DNA from: Tetracladium setigerum
Taxonomy: Eukaryota > Ascomycota > Leotiomycetes > Helotiales
Assembly (NCBI GenBank): GCA_031472005.1
Contig: PZJY01000003.1
Coordinates: 682,001-746,000 of the forward strand
Direction of reading: 5' to 3'
Length of the DNA stretch: 64,000 nucleotides
Made by a program: the position numbers and the translations under genes. The notes beneath the pieces are model-generated. The model was given only the letters and a program-made list of their open reading frames with translations, was not told the origin of the DNA and ran no database searches. Shown here one piece after another: positions 43,398-56,522 of the stretch (position 1 is the stretch's first letter; each line of letters starts with the position of its first letter).

Positions 43398-44864
43398 TTA
43401 CTTGGACTTCGCAAAATCATTCAGGAATTTTGCAAGCTTCTCCGCACCACTCAGCGGTATGGAATTATAATTGCTGGCACGCATGCCGCCAACACTTCGA
43501 TGTCCTTTGACGCCGAGCAGACCAATCGCTTTGGAACCAGCCAGGAAGCTGGCTTCTGCTTCGTCCGTGTTGGTTTTCAGAGAATATGACCCATTCTCTT
43601 CTGCCGAATACTGGAGGAGAGTTTAGCGAGAAGGGTCGTCAATGGACTTTCGAACGTACCTGTAGCACTCGGAAGCAGATGTTCATTCTTGATCGAGCAG
43701 TCTTGTCTGGAACTACCTATTTCCAATCAGCAATGTACTTAAAGATATCAAAGGGACATACTCTGTATGTCTCAGGGTGTGCATCAAGTGCAGCATAGAT
43801 CAAGTTCGCCTTCTTATTCGACAACGCCTCCTGACCGTCGACTTTGTCTGGGAAAGTAGCCAATGAGTTTTTCAGAACCTGTCCCGCAATATAAACACTA
43901 GCATGGTTAGCAGATTTCTCGACGGGAAGTGAGGATCTTACTCGAAAATACTCAAAGTGTTATAGAGACTCTTGTTCTTGGCGATGGTCTCATAAGAGAG
44001 CACGATAGGTCCAATGGGCAATCCCAGCTTCCGTAGCAGCGTGGGTGATGTTGTTGGTACAACAGGAGGTAAGAGATTCTTCTTGATGATTACCACTGTG
44101 ATACCTGTGCTGCCTAGATTCTTTTGTGCACCAAAAAATATAACAGAAAAGTTCTTGACTGGGATCCGGCGGGAGAGAATATTGGAAGACATGTCTGCCA
44201 CCACGATGGGGCCATCACCGTTTTCATCTGGTTTCAAGATGTCTGGGAAGCCTGGGAATTCCACTCCGTCTACAGTCTCGTTGTCACAATAGTAAACCAT
44301 TGCCGGGTTTTTCGACAAGTTCCATGTCTTTTCCTCTGGAATTTTGCCAAATTTTCCATCGTTGATTGTCCTGGAATCCGCCACCACATTGACAAATTCC
44401 TTTCCAACTAAGCGGGCTGCTTCCTGGCTGGCTTTGAGTGACCAAGAGCCAGTAACCAGGTAATCAATCTTGAGTTCTTCCTGAACAGCTTTCTGCAGCT
44501 CCTTGACCACCAAATCCTCATCAATCTCTTTTCCCTCACCAATGCCCAGCTCCTTCAGCATCTTTTGTCTCTTTCGCTCGACCCAGATGCCCACCAGATT
44601 GTAGACAGTGGCAGAGAATTGGCCGCTTCCGCCAGCTTGCATGAAAAGAACTTCGTAGTCATCTGGGATGTCGAGGTATGTGGCAAGATCTGCTTTCGCA
44701 GCATCAAGGATATTCGTGGCAATCTCGGAACGATGGGAATGTTCTGCAAGGCCCAACCCAGTGTTTTGATAGTTGACTAGACTTCCTGCTGCAGTTTCGA
44801 GGACGGAGGTTGGCAGCAGAGCTGGGCCAGCGCCGAAGTAGGTGATGTCTGCACGTTCGGGCAT
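43398..44864 (-). CDS. SER1: phosphoserine aminotransferase
   Basis: Exons 43942-44864, 43762-43897, 43660-43716 and 43398-43610 give 442 residues. The protein starts MPERADITYFGAGPALLPTS and shows the class V aminotransferase pattern: NYQNTGLGLAEHSHRS, LFMQAGGSGQFSA, the PLP-lysine motif VIFFGAQKNLGSTG, MNICFRVL and, near the end, GVKGHRSVGGMRASNYN. It converts 3-phosphohydroxypyruvate and glutamate to phosphoserine, the second step of serine synthesis in the cytosol. The helix with VERKRQKMLKELGIGEGKE is a charged insertion common in fungal forms. All four exons fit in frame and the PLP lysine and substrate-binding Arg residues are visible. Confidence 0.96.
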
Positions 44865-45527
44865 TGTGACGAATAGATTCAATGGATTGGGTAGGAAGAT
44901 GTGGTGTCGTTGTTTGGGATAGTGCTTCTTTATATGGGGGCGTGGGGGAGAGAGAATTGGTTGTTGGTATTATTTATGGTTGATGCAATGGACAATGCGG
45001 GGGGCGATGATCCGTAGGTGTGAGGATCGATCAATTGAAGTTGTACAAAGCTCTTGCGAAGGTCAGCGGTCAGCGTATGTCCTGGAAGTGTACAGATACT
45101 TATACTTCAGATTCCGATTGCGGAGGAGGGGAAGGAAGAGTCACGCACAAGGTGGTAGGAAGGATTCACATGGGGGTGACTCAAATCGTGGTGGGGTGTG
45201 GAAGAAATTATATTTTCGTCGGCCGTTGTTGCTTTGTTTTATTATTGATCATCACCCCGCACTTAGCCTGCCCTTGGCGATGGGGGTGTTATGAGAATAA
45301 TGACATACTTGCACTGTGTTCTGTTCATGTATTTATCCTTTCATAAGGATGCAGCAGCTCAGGTGGTAGATGTGAATTCGAGAGAAGATAAAGCTACACC
45401 TTCAAAGATCTAAATAATCATACACGGCTACTATGTAGATAGGTACGTATCTCTTCTAAATCATACATATCATAAGGAGTCCAGGTATATAGCGAAGCAA
45501 AATGTAGTAAAATCAAATGAAAAAAAA
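44865..45527. other. intergenic
   Basis: Upstream of SER1 (minus) and downstream of the serine-rich gene. Overlapping short frames on the plus strand at 44980-45346 show no domain. Confidence 0.4.
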
Positions 45528-48471
45528 TCACCATCCTTGTCTTAGGCTCAACACCACTAAAATGACCTGTTTTCATGTTCATTAGCATTTGCTTACTCGA
45601 TTTCTGCTCCCATCGAAAAAGGTAACTCACAATTGCTGCAATAATAAGGAACCCGACCAAGGACATCCACCGATTGAGCCGCCGCCACCATTTGGCACTC
45701 TCGTATCGAGCGTCGTCCATTGGCCCAAATTGTCGTTCATAATCATTAAATGTATCGTTAGAAACTCCGAGATTACTCGTGCTGTTATCACGCTCTTCCA
45801 TCTCCCGTACCGGTCTAGGGGGTAATGGCAAAAGTGCCGCAATCATCCAAGCTGTTGCACAGTCAGCCAACTGGATTTCTTGAATGCCAGGTTAATGGTC
45901 GGGGCAACTTACAAAAAGGAAAAAGAAACCCCGCAATAAACATTAATATTTGTACATTTCGTCGTCCGAACCAGCTTCCCTCTGTCGACCAATTTACAGA
46001 GGGTGGTTCCCAGACACTCTTTCGCATCGCTCGCCGATCGAGTCGTAGGTGCGGCGACCATACACTCGACATGCTCCATGTTCTTAGGCCCCTGGCATGC
46101 TGTCGCTCAATTACATGCCCATCTTCCCCTCTGAGAGGCGCCGCAGTTATTTCCATCGAATCGCGTGCGTCTCGATGTCCGTGGGGTTGTCGGCTGTCTC
46201 GTGGCCGCCTCCGTGGAGAGTAGATACTCAGTGGGAAATGATCTGTATTTGGGGATCCACTTCGAAAAGAGCTTGCACGACTGTCCGAGTCTTCTGTCGA
46301 GCTTCCTGGGGCGCCGCCTAGGTAACGCCTCTCCCCGCTGCCATAATATAATTTCGCCCAGGTCGGAATGGAATTGGCGAGAAGACTGTTTGCTCGAGAG
46401 GAAGACGTGGATCGCATCGTATTTGTGCGCCCATTTTCGGATCCAATGCTATAAAACCCGGACAGCCTCGTTCGGGAAGGCCGTGATCGCAAATCGTGAA
46501 GATCTGTGATACCGTCACCATATTCATCTTGACTTTCAATCATTCGCATAGATGAAGTGCTGTCATGTCTTCTTCCACTTCGCGAAAAGGCCGGTTGTGG
46601 TGGCTCTATCCCATTGCCCCTTGTCCGCGAATCCTCTGGTCCGAATGACGGTGAGCCCAAGGCAATCCCCGGCCGACTGTTTCGACTGAGCGTGCTTGCA
46701 TATCCACCACTACGACGCCCAGTGGCATCCGACCATGACCGGGAATTTCGTTCGGAACCTCCATCTGAGACGGAGAGCACAGTCGAAAGCTGTGAGCCTG
46801 GTAATTTTATATTAGCGATAACCCCAACCCTAGACTGGAAAAAACTCACTCCATTGATGGGGATTTTCGTTCATGTAGGACCTCTGCGGGTAATTCCCTT
46901 CTGACGGCTCCGCCCATGAACTCGGTCCCTTTGACTTGGTTGCTAGTGGTAAGTGAACTAACAGGCCACTGCTGACGACTGCCCTGAATGCCTCCCTGTG
47001 GCTAAGAACAGTAGATATCGAAGTGAGAGACGCAGTTCTGGTTCGAGACTTGCTTCGTAGAGATTCCCTCGATCTTGATTTATAGTATCCTAGCTTCTCG
47101 TTGCTTCGGCGGCCTCTGGGTTTGAGAGCAGGCACAACCAAAGATTCGTGCGAGTACTTTGAAGAATACGGATGGTCAAGGTAAGATGCTGACGGGGAAA
47201 GGTCACCGTGTATTTCGTAATTGGCGTCAGAATTAGATGTTTGCGGTCTTTGGACAACGGAGGATGACCGAGAAAAATCAGAGCTGGGAGCTTCGTAGTC
47301 TTCGGTCTCGTATGTTTGTGCTCGTGGGCGGTAGATGACAGATGATTCCGACGATGACTCTTGAATTACGTGGCAATTAGAATCGCTGGACGAGGGGACT
47401 TCGACTGTGTCTTCTGGGAGCGATGGGGACGTGTAACGATAGACTTTGTAGTTGGATGTCTCGGAAAGTGTCGAGGTTGTGTGTGTAGACTGAAAGGATG
47501 TCTTTGACGAGAGATCGTGCGACGATGTGGGAAGGTCATCTAATGCCCCAGGCAGAGATGGGAGAGGACTTTCGGACGAAACGACTGACTTTTGCTTCGA
47601 ATCCGGAGTCTTAGGAACCTTGCGAATTCCACCCACAAGCTGATAGTTCCCTGGCGACGTACCCGGAGGATCAGCGGCGACTTTATTTTGGACTTCAGAT
47701 GGAGGAGGAGTGCCCGGTATAGTGGTTAATGTGGAGTCTTCATCCGCCGCATACGAAGCACTTATGGAGCTATTCCGGGCAGTTCTACTTGCATAAGAGG
47801 GAAAAGAGTCGAGAGAAGTCCTTGATACTGGCGAAAGGATTGGCGATACTGAGCCATCATCATCTGCTGGCTGAGGGTCATCGCGCAGGAGAGCGAAAGT
47901 CCGGCCATCCTTGTTGATGCTCAGACGCTTCCTTGTTGGGGCCTTGGGCTTGGTGGTAGGAGTTGTTGTCGCAGAGTGGGCATTGTGAGAAGGATGAAGC
48001 ACAATGCGTGTTGTGGCAGTGGAAGAACCACTGGATGAGGGTGGTGGTTGCGGTGTTGAGGGTTTGTGAAACGATGCGTCGGACACAGGGGGGGTGTCAA
48101 AAATTCCCCTGGTTTTGCTTTTCCTCCCAGGACCCAGAATGTGGCTAGGATGTGTTCTAGAGGGAGCATGAAGGGTCAGCACAGCGCCCCAAAGAATGGA
48201 TCAAATTCAGTCATGGACAACACCAAGTTTGCCATCCTTCAGAGTTCACGATGGTGATCGTGAAACATTGTCATATCCACACTTACGGGAGGGGAGTTCT
48301 AGAGTAGATCTCGTCTCTCTGGTTCGGATGAACCACTGCTGACTGGCCTAGCAATTGCGGTGGGGTACTTGGAACAAGACGAATTGCGCGAGAATTGTTT
48401 TGTGACTTGCTCCTCTCATGAAGAGGTCGGCGTGGAGAAGGGGAGGACGAGGAGGAGGAGCTGCCTTCCAT
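45528..48471 (-). CDS. large serine-rich protein with C-terminal membrane anchors
   Basis: Five exons: 48287-48471, 46850-48156, 45913-46797, 45631-45851 and 45528-45566, giving 878 residues. The start is MEGSSSSSSSPSPRRPLHER. About 700 residues are disordered and Ser/Thr/Pro/Arg rich, with THPSHILGPGRKSKTRGIFD and GYYKSRSRESLRSKSRTR. The C-terminus holds two hydrophobic segments: NVQILMFIAGFLFPFSWMIA with ALLPLPPRP, and MSLVGFLIIAAIVILVVLSL. Between them lies RYESAKWWRRLNR. This architecture (phospho-rich tail, two closely spaced spans near the C-terminus) is that of a conserved filamentous-fungal 'serine-rich protein' with no known function; it may be a plasma-membrane or ER scaffold. The last exon is only 39 nt and completes the second span. 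Confidence 0.85.
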
Positions 48472-50465
48472 GATTGCGCTTGATTCAGAGTTCGCGCAGT
48501 CGCCACCACTTCCCAAGCTTTATCGCGCATCCACCATGCTGTCCGAATAATGTAGATATATTTGGTAGGTTTGGGATTGAGGAATTGATTATGCGATTTG
48601 GCGAAAATAGAGATTGAGATTGGAGAGAATGTTGCTGTGGGAGCTGTTTTGGAGTGGCACTGTATGGAGACACTTTGGAAGAAGAATTAGAGTAGGTAGT
48701 AAAGAGAGGCGTGCAGACAGATAGCAAGTCGTGGGATTCGTATATCGCAGGTCGTTCGTTTTCGTTAATTGGAGAATATAAATTAGGCAGGCAGGCCGTA
48801 TACTGAGCTGGAATGAAAAGAGACGCGGAATATGTAACAACAAAAAGTTGAGCAGGCGCAGTGCCGTGTATAACAATTAGAAAGGAATGAAGAGGAGGGA
48901 GAAGGAGTGGAAGTGGGAGAGAGAGAGAGTGTGGTGGAAGCAGCAGCAAGAAATGAACAGCACAGAAACTGGAGATTGACTGGAGATCGAGCGACAGCGA
49001 TGAGGCGGGCGGCAGGGCACGCAGGCTGGTGGTGGGTTGGGCGCTGGCTGGCGGACAAACGGTCCAAGAAATCTTGTACTCCGTAATTGCCCAATGAAGC
49101 CATTTCACCAGCCGGGCATTCCCTCGTGCTTCCTTAAAGTGGTGACCACTATGACCGCTAGCCCCCTACACATACATACACAATTATTGCAAACTCCATT
49201 CCACGTTCCTGAATGCAGCGATAGCCTCATGCAAGAGGCACCGTTCCTGTCGCTCCATTCGCCAGGAGGCCCCCAGGGCCCTGGCTGCCCCAACAAGAGA
49301 AGAACGGTGAAGACTTAAAATTCTCGCGGATAGAAAAAGCAGGAGGCAGGCCAAAGGTTTCAGCCGCGGGCGACTGATGAATTCGAGGTGCATACAGTAG
49401 ACGCATCTGAATCTGGGAGCGGGTGCACGAGAACCAGAGAACAAGGAGCCTTCGAGTCCCCATGAATCCGAGGGTGCAGAACGGTGGGTTTATCTACTCT
49501 CTGTGAAGAAGCGAGTCCTCCACCATCAATGGCTGGAATGGAATGCATTGCTCTCTTGCTATTGCTCTTGCGGCTGGCATGGAGCATGGAGACCAAAATA
49601 GGGACAAACCATGCCGAAATGGCCGCTTTCAGACCATGTTTGCAGGGTCCATCTCTGCTCCTTTTCACCGCATGATGACATCTGCAGCTACTGGCGGACC
49701 TCATTTCCCAGGTGTGCGCTTGTCCACCTATGAGTGGAGGGAACGCGTCGCTTTTTTGGTCAGCTTCGCGTGTGCTCGCTTAAAGCGCGACGTGACAATC
49801 AATGCTCCGGATAAACAAAAAAAAAAGATTGCGCAGGACAAATAAAAGAAAGCAGCCGTGCTGATGAGGAAGAAGTATGAAAGGAAGATGATTCCTTTTC
49901 ATGATATCCTCGATATGGATGGACCCTTGAACCAATGATGAAAAGGAACAAGCGAGGGAAGGTGAATGGGACACACGAAGGGCAGGTACCCTGGTACCGA
50001 TACCATTCCACAACAGCTGGGGAATTTGATCGCCAGAAGGTTTGCAAATCCTGGAAAGCTTGACCTTGGTACGCGTTGCTTTTTGGATGTGTCTGGGACG
50101 GGCAGGTAGGTCCCGACAATAATGTTGTACTCTGGCAAAGTACAGTATTGACCAAGGAATCCATTCTGGCATCATAGTGATACAGAACCTTAAAAGAAAT
50201 TGTTAGATGCAATTTATGACTACTGTACGGAGTCCTGTACTGCCTGTTAAATTGTCAATTATTGAAAGAGTGAAAAATGTGTTCTTCTGATCAACAGCCA
50301 GCGATCTGATCACCCCCGCCGCTTACCTAAGCCGTCGTCCCTTTGTCCACTCGGGAAGTGGCATCGAAGGTCCGATGGAAGCTGTCGAGTGTCAAATGTC
50401 AAATGTCAACAATTTACCTCAACTGACATGTACTTGTCACAATTTAAAATTGCAACGACAATAAT
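48472..50465. other. intergenic, 2 kb, upstream of two divergent genes
   Basis: No supported gene. The first 640 bp carry overlapping minus-strand frames (48485-49108) rich in Leu/Ser/Pro that look like a 5' leader of the serine-rich gene, possibly with upstream ORFs. Purine-rich repeats GAGAGAGAG occur near 48919-48930. CTGTAC/GTACAG motifs occur near 50140-50240, upstream of RCE1. Confidence 0.4.
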
Positions 50466-51679
50466 ATGGCCCCGACGGGAGTTCTTCGCCGTATTAAAGA
50501 CTATGTAGTCGGAGCAGAGCGTGAGTTGTCACCACCACCTTCGTCACCCCATCATCACATATAGCTAACAATCACTTCCCAGCGGAACCACAGCCTCCAG
50601 CAATCAGTACCACTCTCGCAGTTGCACTATTGGTATGTCCCTACCATACAGCTTCCTGCTTTCCTCAAACTAATCGTCGCCCACCACACAGATCATCTAC
50701 ACGATCATCTATGTCCTACCATTCTATCTCTCCTCCACAACCCGACCATCCTCCCAGCTCTCCCGTGATGCGCCTTCCGTCATCCGCGGCCGCATACGGT
50801 CTGTCACAATATCATGTTTGATCTGCTCGCTGTCGACCTTTCTGCTCCTTGCAAACAGCGATCATGGCACCTCCTCCTCCTCCTCATTCTCCAATGCCCT
50901 GCATCGAATGGGCTATTACCCTTTCGGTCTTGCGGAGACGATCAAAAGTCTGGCGTTGACAGCCTTGTTATTCTTGGGCCCTTTGTTTGAAGCCGGAATA
51001 GTCGATGGAGGCTGGAAGAGCTGGATTCGCCTACAGGGTGTCGATGCTGTTATCAGTGGCTGGATAGGATACCGAAATTTTGTTGCTGTGGGTGCTTGCA
51101 AACCTAATGTGGAGAGCTTTCTGCCAGAAACCATCTAACGATGTATAGGGTCCCATCACAGAGGAGGTTCTCTTCCGCTCATGTGCTGTTCCTCTTCTCA
51201 TACTCTCGCAAGCATCGAACTTGACCATAATCTTCCTCACACCTATTATCTTCGGGCTTGCACATGCCCATCATTTCTACGAATTCCGCATCACCCATCC
51301 ACATACACCAATTGTAGCAGCTATATTCCGATCGGTATTTCAGTTGGCGTATACCACACTGTTCGGAGGATATGCCACCTTCGTATACATGCGGACCGGT
51401 AGCTTACTGAGTGTCATAATACTTCATGTGTTCTGTAATTGGATGGGACTACCCAGATTTTGGGGAAGATTAACAACCGAAGAAACCAGCGATGGACCCA
51501 ACATTGGGCAATCAAAAAGAAGCGAGGATGCAGCTCCAAATACCTCTGACAGCGAGTTGGCTGTGAGCTGGACCATTGCATATTACGTGCTGTTGGTAAT
51601 TGGTGCGGTAGGATGGTATAAATTTCTATGGCCATTGACAGAGAGCAGCTCCGCCTTGGCCAGCTTTGGCGGAACTTAG
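50466..51679 (+). CDS. RCE1: CAAX prenyl protease 2 (RCE1)
   Basis: Exons 50466-50520, 50583-50632, 50692-51087 and 51149-51679 give 343 residues. The membrane protease motifs of the ABI/CPBP family are all present: GPITEEVLFRSC (EExxxR), FGLAHAHHFYEF (FxxxH) and HVFCNWMG (HxxxN). Several membrane helices surround them (ISTTLAVALLIIYTIIYVLP, ALTALLFLGPLFEAG, AYYVLLVIGAVGWY). RCE1 acts in the ER and removes the last three residues of prenylated CAAX proteins such as Ras, Rho and a-factor-type pheromones. A Ser/Asp/Glu-rich loop of about 30 residues lies before the last span. Exon joins restore the EExxxR motif exactly. Confidence 0.95.
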
Positions 51680-52020
51680 TCTTATCCTTCGGTAGATATT
51701 AATGTAAAATCTATGAAGACTGTGCCATGACGGGGAACAATAAAAACAATTCCGGTGCCTGAGCTTGGTAGTTCGAGTTCTATGGCTGAATTAAAGGGCC
51801 AGCTGACGTCTACCTATACTACAATCAAACTCGCGACAAGCCCAGGCATTAAGAATGAATCGGTCCTTGGCTCTACTGAGACCTCTCAACCAGCACACTA
51901 TTACGCTCAATTGCCCATCCAATTAGATGCTGAACAAAAAGGAAGAAAGAAGGACAGCATCAACTCCCAAGCTCACTCGCATAAAAGCTCAATCTCAGGT
52001 TTCACTCACAGCCGTTACCA
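51680..52020. other. intergenic between convergent 3' ends
   Basis: 341 bp between the RCE1 and ALE1 stops. A plus-strand frame of 89 codons here begins with GTG and has no domain. Confidence 0.4.
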
Positions 52021-53955
52021 CTAGTTGACCTTCTTCCCCGGCAGCTTTACTGGCAAAGGTGCAAGTCCAGCTTTCTTCCTCCTCTCCATCTCTGCTTTCA
52101 CCTCTGCAATGATCTCATCCAAATCCTCCGCTGGCTCGCTAGGCAAGCCAAGAATCGGTTCTTTCGAAAGGCTATCATGACTGTGAGATCGCTTAAGTTC
52201 GGGAGCATCCCCTGCTCGAATCTTCAACTTCTTAGCAAGAAATGGTTTTGCTGGCGATGCAAAAAAGGCAGTTGCAAATGCGGTCGCTAGAACACCATAG
52301 AAATAGACTCTGCTCCAGACGAGAAAAGACGCAGGGAGCGTCAAGAGGATGAATGGTGCCACGGTGAAGGAGAATGTGAGTTGAGTTGCGAGATATGAGG
52401 CGATGTCATAGTAGACTTTAGTACTTGTTGGCTGATTTGTTTTGGGATCGAGGAAGAAAGGGCGGAAGTAGCGGCGGCAATCTATGTATGATCAGCATAA
52501 AATCCAGTGTCTGAGGAGGAACTTACTTTTTGCAGCTGTCTGGATGAATGAAGCAAGAATGAATGCTAGGTAATACCCGGGGAAGAATCCATCTGTTATA
52601 GGGTGTCAGCTGACGTTCCACATACAGTAAACATCGCACAGTCATTCGTTAGAAACAGTAAGGTGTGACCTACGCCAAAACGCGCTTGTGACAAATGTTG
52701 CCATGCTGGCTCGGAAGCCTGGCTTCTTTCCTTTAGGCGTTACTCGTAAGTACATGTAGTTTCGAAGCCAGTTGTTCGTGTTGATGTTCCATGATCCCAG
52801 ATATGCTCGCGTATTTTGGGCCGATTCAACTCCCCATGGATTTACGTTCTGAAGTCGGTCCCATGCCACCTTCCCAGTTACTGGGTCCACACCTTTATAG
52901 CCCATGCCAGAGAGAATACAAGAGCCTTCAGTCAAGGCCCACACTCCATAGTACTTTAATCGTGCGGTTACTCCAAGCATATGCAAAATCCAAACGCGCT
53001 TTAAGAAGCCATGTGTCATGAACTTGTCTCCAGTAAGGAGGTCAGCAGAATACCATCCGGAGAGCTTCAAAAAGGCAAAAATCCAAACTAGACCAGCGGC
53101 GGCTTTCCATGCTGCTGGTGTTCCACTTCGTGGAATCTTTCGCTTCTTTCGAGTTGGTGGCTTCTTGGATGCATCAACTGAAGAGGGCACTTCAAACATG
53201 GTTGTCTCAATCCATCGTCTGTAGTCGATGTAGTCAAAGGAGGGCCCGGCGAACAAGGAGGGAAAGAACAGAACGTATCCCGCATAATCGAGGAAGCTTG
53301 GGAGCTTCTTAATAGCCCTCTCCAGTTGGTATGGGGAGAGGTCTTTGTCGGGTAAGCGGCCATCAGCGACATTCCAGCAAAACGAGGTCAGCTTCATAAC
53401 CATGACCATCTGAGCTCCGGTGATATCCACAACCCCTGGAGTATTGGCGAACTGTCGAGCCAGCTGGTTTATGGACAGGTGGCTCATGGCAAACACGAAG
53501 CCAATCCATGGCATAAAGGGTCCTTGGACATAATGCGCTATGCAATATGTACCGACTGCGCTGATCAAAAGTGTCCTCGTTCCAGCCCACAAGTCGAAGA
53601 GCCCAAGCAGATAGAAAGTTGAAACGCTAAATGATTGTCAGACTAGATCTGTATTGACCTTATGATTGTAGCGTACCTGATAATGAAGAGGTTTTTCCAG
53701 GCTGGCTTCCTATCTGGGATTCTTTTCAACACCGCAGCAAGTGGGTATGAGAGGAGAAAGGATGTAATCAGTTTTACTATCTCACAGTTAGATTTCTAAA
53801 AGCAAAATATCATTCTCTCCTTTGAAACTCACATTCATCTGAGGATGCGCCCAATATCGCAGCGGCATATTGAAAAGCTATTGATTCACTGACGTCAGAT
53901 GAAGCTCGAGGTCGGATTGAGAGGAGAACTTGCGGGCGTCAATATAAGGAAGCAT
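52021..53955 (-). CDS. ALE1: lysophospholipid acyltransferase ALE1 (MBOAT)
   Basis: Six exons: 53934-53955, 53833-53877, 53677-53776, 52674-53626, 52527-52592 and 52021-52481, giving 548 residues. The protein is a polytopic MBOAT enzyme: MLPYIDAPFQYAAAILGASS, SYPLAAVLKRIPD, LWAGTRTLLISAVGTYCIAHY, QMVMVMKLTSFCWNVADGR, SFLDYAGYVLFFPSLFAGPS, NINTNNWLRNYMYLR and the catalytic His in SAFWHGFFPGYY. It re-acylates lysophospholipids with acyl-CoA in the ER (Lands cycle). The C-terminal tail is basic with LPVKLPGKKVN. Exon 1 is only 22 nt and is joined through a GC donor (GCCC|GCAAGT, 53933); without it the N-terminal MLPYIDA cannot connect to PFQYAAA. It shares a promoter with VPS45. Confidence 0.95.
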
Positions 53956-54495
53956 GGCGTTTTCGGTAACCTTATGATTTAGATATAGATGGGCGTCTCG
54001 CCATGGAGAATGTGAAAGACGAGTGTTCGGTACGGGTTTAGCAAACTTACGAAGTAGGTAGGTTTTGTTTTGACGATTGCTGATTTTGAAGACTGAGACC
54101 AGAGCTGCACGTGGCTCCGGAGGGACCAACCTTTACCCGGCCGCCAAGCCTTCCACATCATCGTGAAGTGGTGTCCAGAAGGTACCTACCATCTCAAGGA
54201 GCTTCGATTCCACTTCACAGTATACCAACAATAACTTGAACGTTCTCTCGATCACAAAGAAGCTCAGAACCCACCGCATAACGAATACCCTTCAAGACTC
54301 AATGCGCCTTTGTCCTCCCTCACAGTAAAGCTCCCGACATTACCAATTGACACCATTGATTTCCAACTAGCGACAAGCTCCTCTACAGCTACCGTTTTGC
54401 AGGACAGGTCGGGTGTTGGAGATTGAGGAATGGGGCGATGATCCGGCAAGAGGGTCTCAATAATACAACGTGATAGAGAAACCAGCGACGGCAAG
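53956..54495. promoter_or_regulatory. divergent promoter of ALE1 and VPS45
   Basis: 540 bp between two outward start codons; open frames here show no domain. Confidence 0.4.
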
Positions 54496-56324
54496 ATGGA
54501 TGTTGTGCAGGCTGTGGCGGGGTACATCTCCAAGATGGTATCAGCAGGCGACAATGCATCTGGCACACCATCTGCGAAGATGAAGATCCTGTTACTAGAC
54601 AGCGAGACCGTTTCCATAGTATCTACCGCAATCACACAATCCGCTCTCTTGAACCACGAGGTGTATCTGATCGACCGGTTGGACAACCAGAACCGCGAAA
54701 AGATGCGACATCTACGCTGCCTGTGTTTCGTACGGCCTTCCGCGGATTCCATACAATTTCTCATCGATGAATTTCGAGAACCAAAATACGGGGAGTACAA
54801 CATATATTTCAGTAATGTGGTGAAGAAATCCTCCTTAGAGCGGTTGGCCGAAGCAGATGACCATGAAGTGGTGAAGGTTGTGCAGGAGCAATTTGCGGAT
54901 TACATTGTGGTCAATCCAGACCTCTTCACACTTGATTTAAAATTTCCACGGCAAAGGATATGGACCTCGAATCCGGACCAGTGGAACACAGACGCATTAC
55001 AGCGGACGACGGAGGGACTCATTGGGGTGTTACTTTCATTGAAGAAGAAGCCATTGATCAGATATGAGAAGAATAGCCTGTTGGCAAAGAAACTGGCTAC
55101 AGAAGCTCGATATTATATAACGCAGGAGGAACAGTTATTTGACTTCCGGAAAGTTGATACGCCGCCCATATTGTTAATACTAGATCGCCGGGATGATCCA
55201 ATCACACCCTTGTTGACCCAATGGACCTACCAGGCAATGGTTCACGAACTACTGGGCATTCACAATGGTCGAGTTGATCTCAGCGAGGTTCCAGACATCA
55301 GGCCAGAACTGAAGGAGGTGGTACTGTCCCAGGACCAAGATCCATTTTTCAAAAAGAACATGTTTCTCAACTTTGGTGATCTCGGAGGGAACATCAAAGA
55401 TTATGTGGAACAGTATCAATCCAAGACCAAAAACAGCTCTAATATCGAGTCAATAGCTGACATGAAACGCTTCATTGAAGAGTACCCGGAATTCCGCAAG
55501 CTTTCTGGAAATGTAAGCAAACATGTAACTCTTGTCGGCGAGTTGAGTAGAAGAGTCGGTGCAGAGAATTTACTGGAAGTCAGTGAGGTGGAGCAGAGCC
55601 TGGCGTGTAATGATAATCACGCCAACGATTTGAAGGTAATTGGGAGATACAAATTTAATTATTTGATGCTGACAATCAACAGAGCGTCCAACGGCTTATA
55701 CAAGCTCCAGCGGTCTCACCAGATTCCAAACTGCGTCTCGTTGCGCTCTACTCCTTACGATACGAGAAACACCCTTCAAATTCTCTCCCAATTCTCGTTG
55801 ATTTGCTGAGTGCAGTTGGAAATGTCCCACAGAGGCGCATCGATCTCATCGCCAAACTTCTTACCTACCATTCTTCTCTACAACAGAGCCAGGCTACCAG
55901 CGGTATTTCAGATATTTTTGAATCGGCCGGAATATTCTCTGGAGCTCGGGATCGCTTCAAAGGTCTCAAAGGGGTGGAAAATGTCTACACGCAGCATTCG
56001 CCAAGACTTGAAGTGACCTTGCAGAATCTCATCAAGGGACGTTTGCGCGACCAGCAGTACCCATTCGTGGAAGGCGGTGGATCTACACGAGACAAACCAC
56101 AGGATATCATTCTTTTCATGGTAGGCGGTGTCACATTCGAGGAGGCCAAGACTGTCTCGCAGATCAATCTTTCGTCTCCAGGGGTGCGGATTGTATTAGG
56201 AGGGACTAGTATTCATAACAGCACTACATTTTTAGAGGAAATGGAGGACGCCGTTTCGATGTGGCCAGAACCACCACCTACTACAGCGGCTGGCCGATTG
56301 CGTCAAGAGACTGGAAGGCGGTAA
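54496..56324 (+). CDS. VPS45: vacuolar sorting protein VPS45 (Sec1/Munc18 family)
   Basis: Exons 54496-55635 and 55683-56324 give 593 residues. The start MDVVQAVAGYISKMV and blocks such as LLDSETVSIVSTAITQSALL, EVYLIDRLDN, FSNVVKKSSLERLAEADDHE, LDRRDDPITPLLTQWTYQAM and DIILFMVGGVTFEEA are those of Vps45. SM proteins clasp SNARE bundles; Vps45 works with the syntaxin Tlg2 and Pep12 in Golgi-to-endosome/vacuole transport. The only intron falls after NDNHANDLK and restores LRLVALYSLRYEKHPSN. The predicted C-terminus RLRQETGRR is short and basic. Confidence 0.96.
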
Positions 56325-56522
56325 TAATGTTAAAGCACGGAGTACTAGGAAAGACATGAGTTAATTCAGGAGCAACTTTATAATTATTGTTGTCAGCTAC
56401 CCCGCTATGTTGACGTAAAATGCCATTATGTCCCGATCTACGGACGTTGTGATTCGATTCTCGTCTAAGGGAATATGCCCGCCCCCATTCCCTTCCTTAT
56501 ACCTGGAAGCTTCTCTGTGCAT

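Noticed and set aside
48485..49108. 207-codon minus-strand frame upstream of the serine-rich gene
   Set aside because: Starts with GTG, Leu/Ser/Pro rich, overlaps exon 1 of the real gene in another frame; best read as its 5' leader.
51755..52024. 89-codon plus-strand frame between RCE1 and ALE1
   Set aside because: Starts with GTG, overlaps the ALE1 stop and has no recognisable features.
55636..55810. Apparent frame break in VPS45
   Set aside because: Explained fully by the intron 55636-55682, which restores LRLVALYSLRYEKHPSN in frame.
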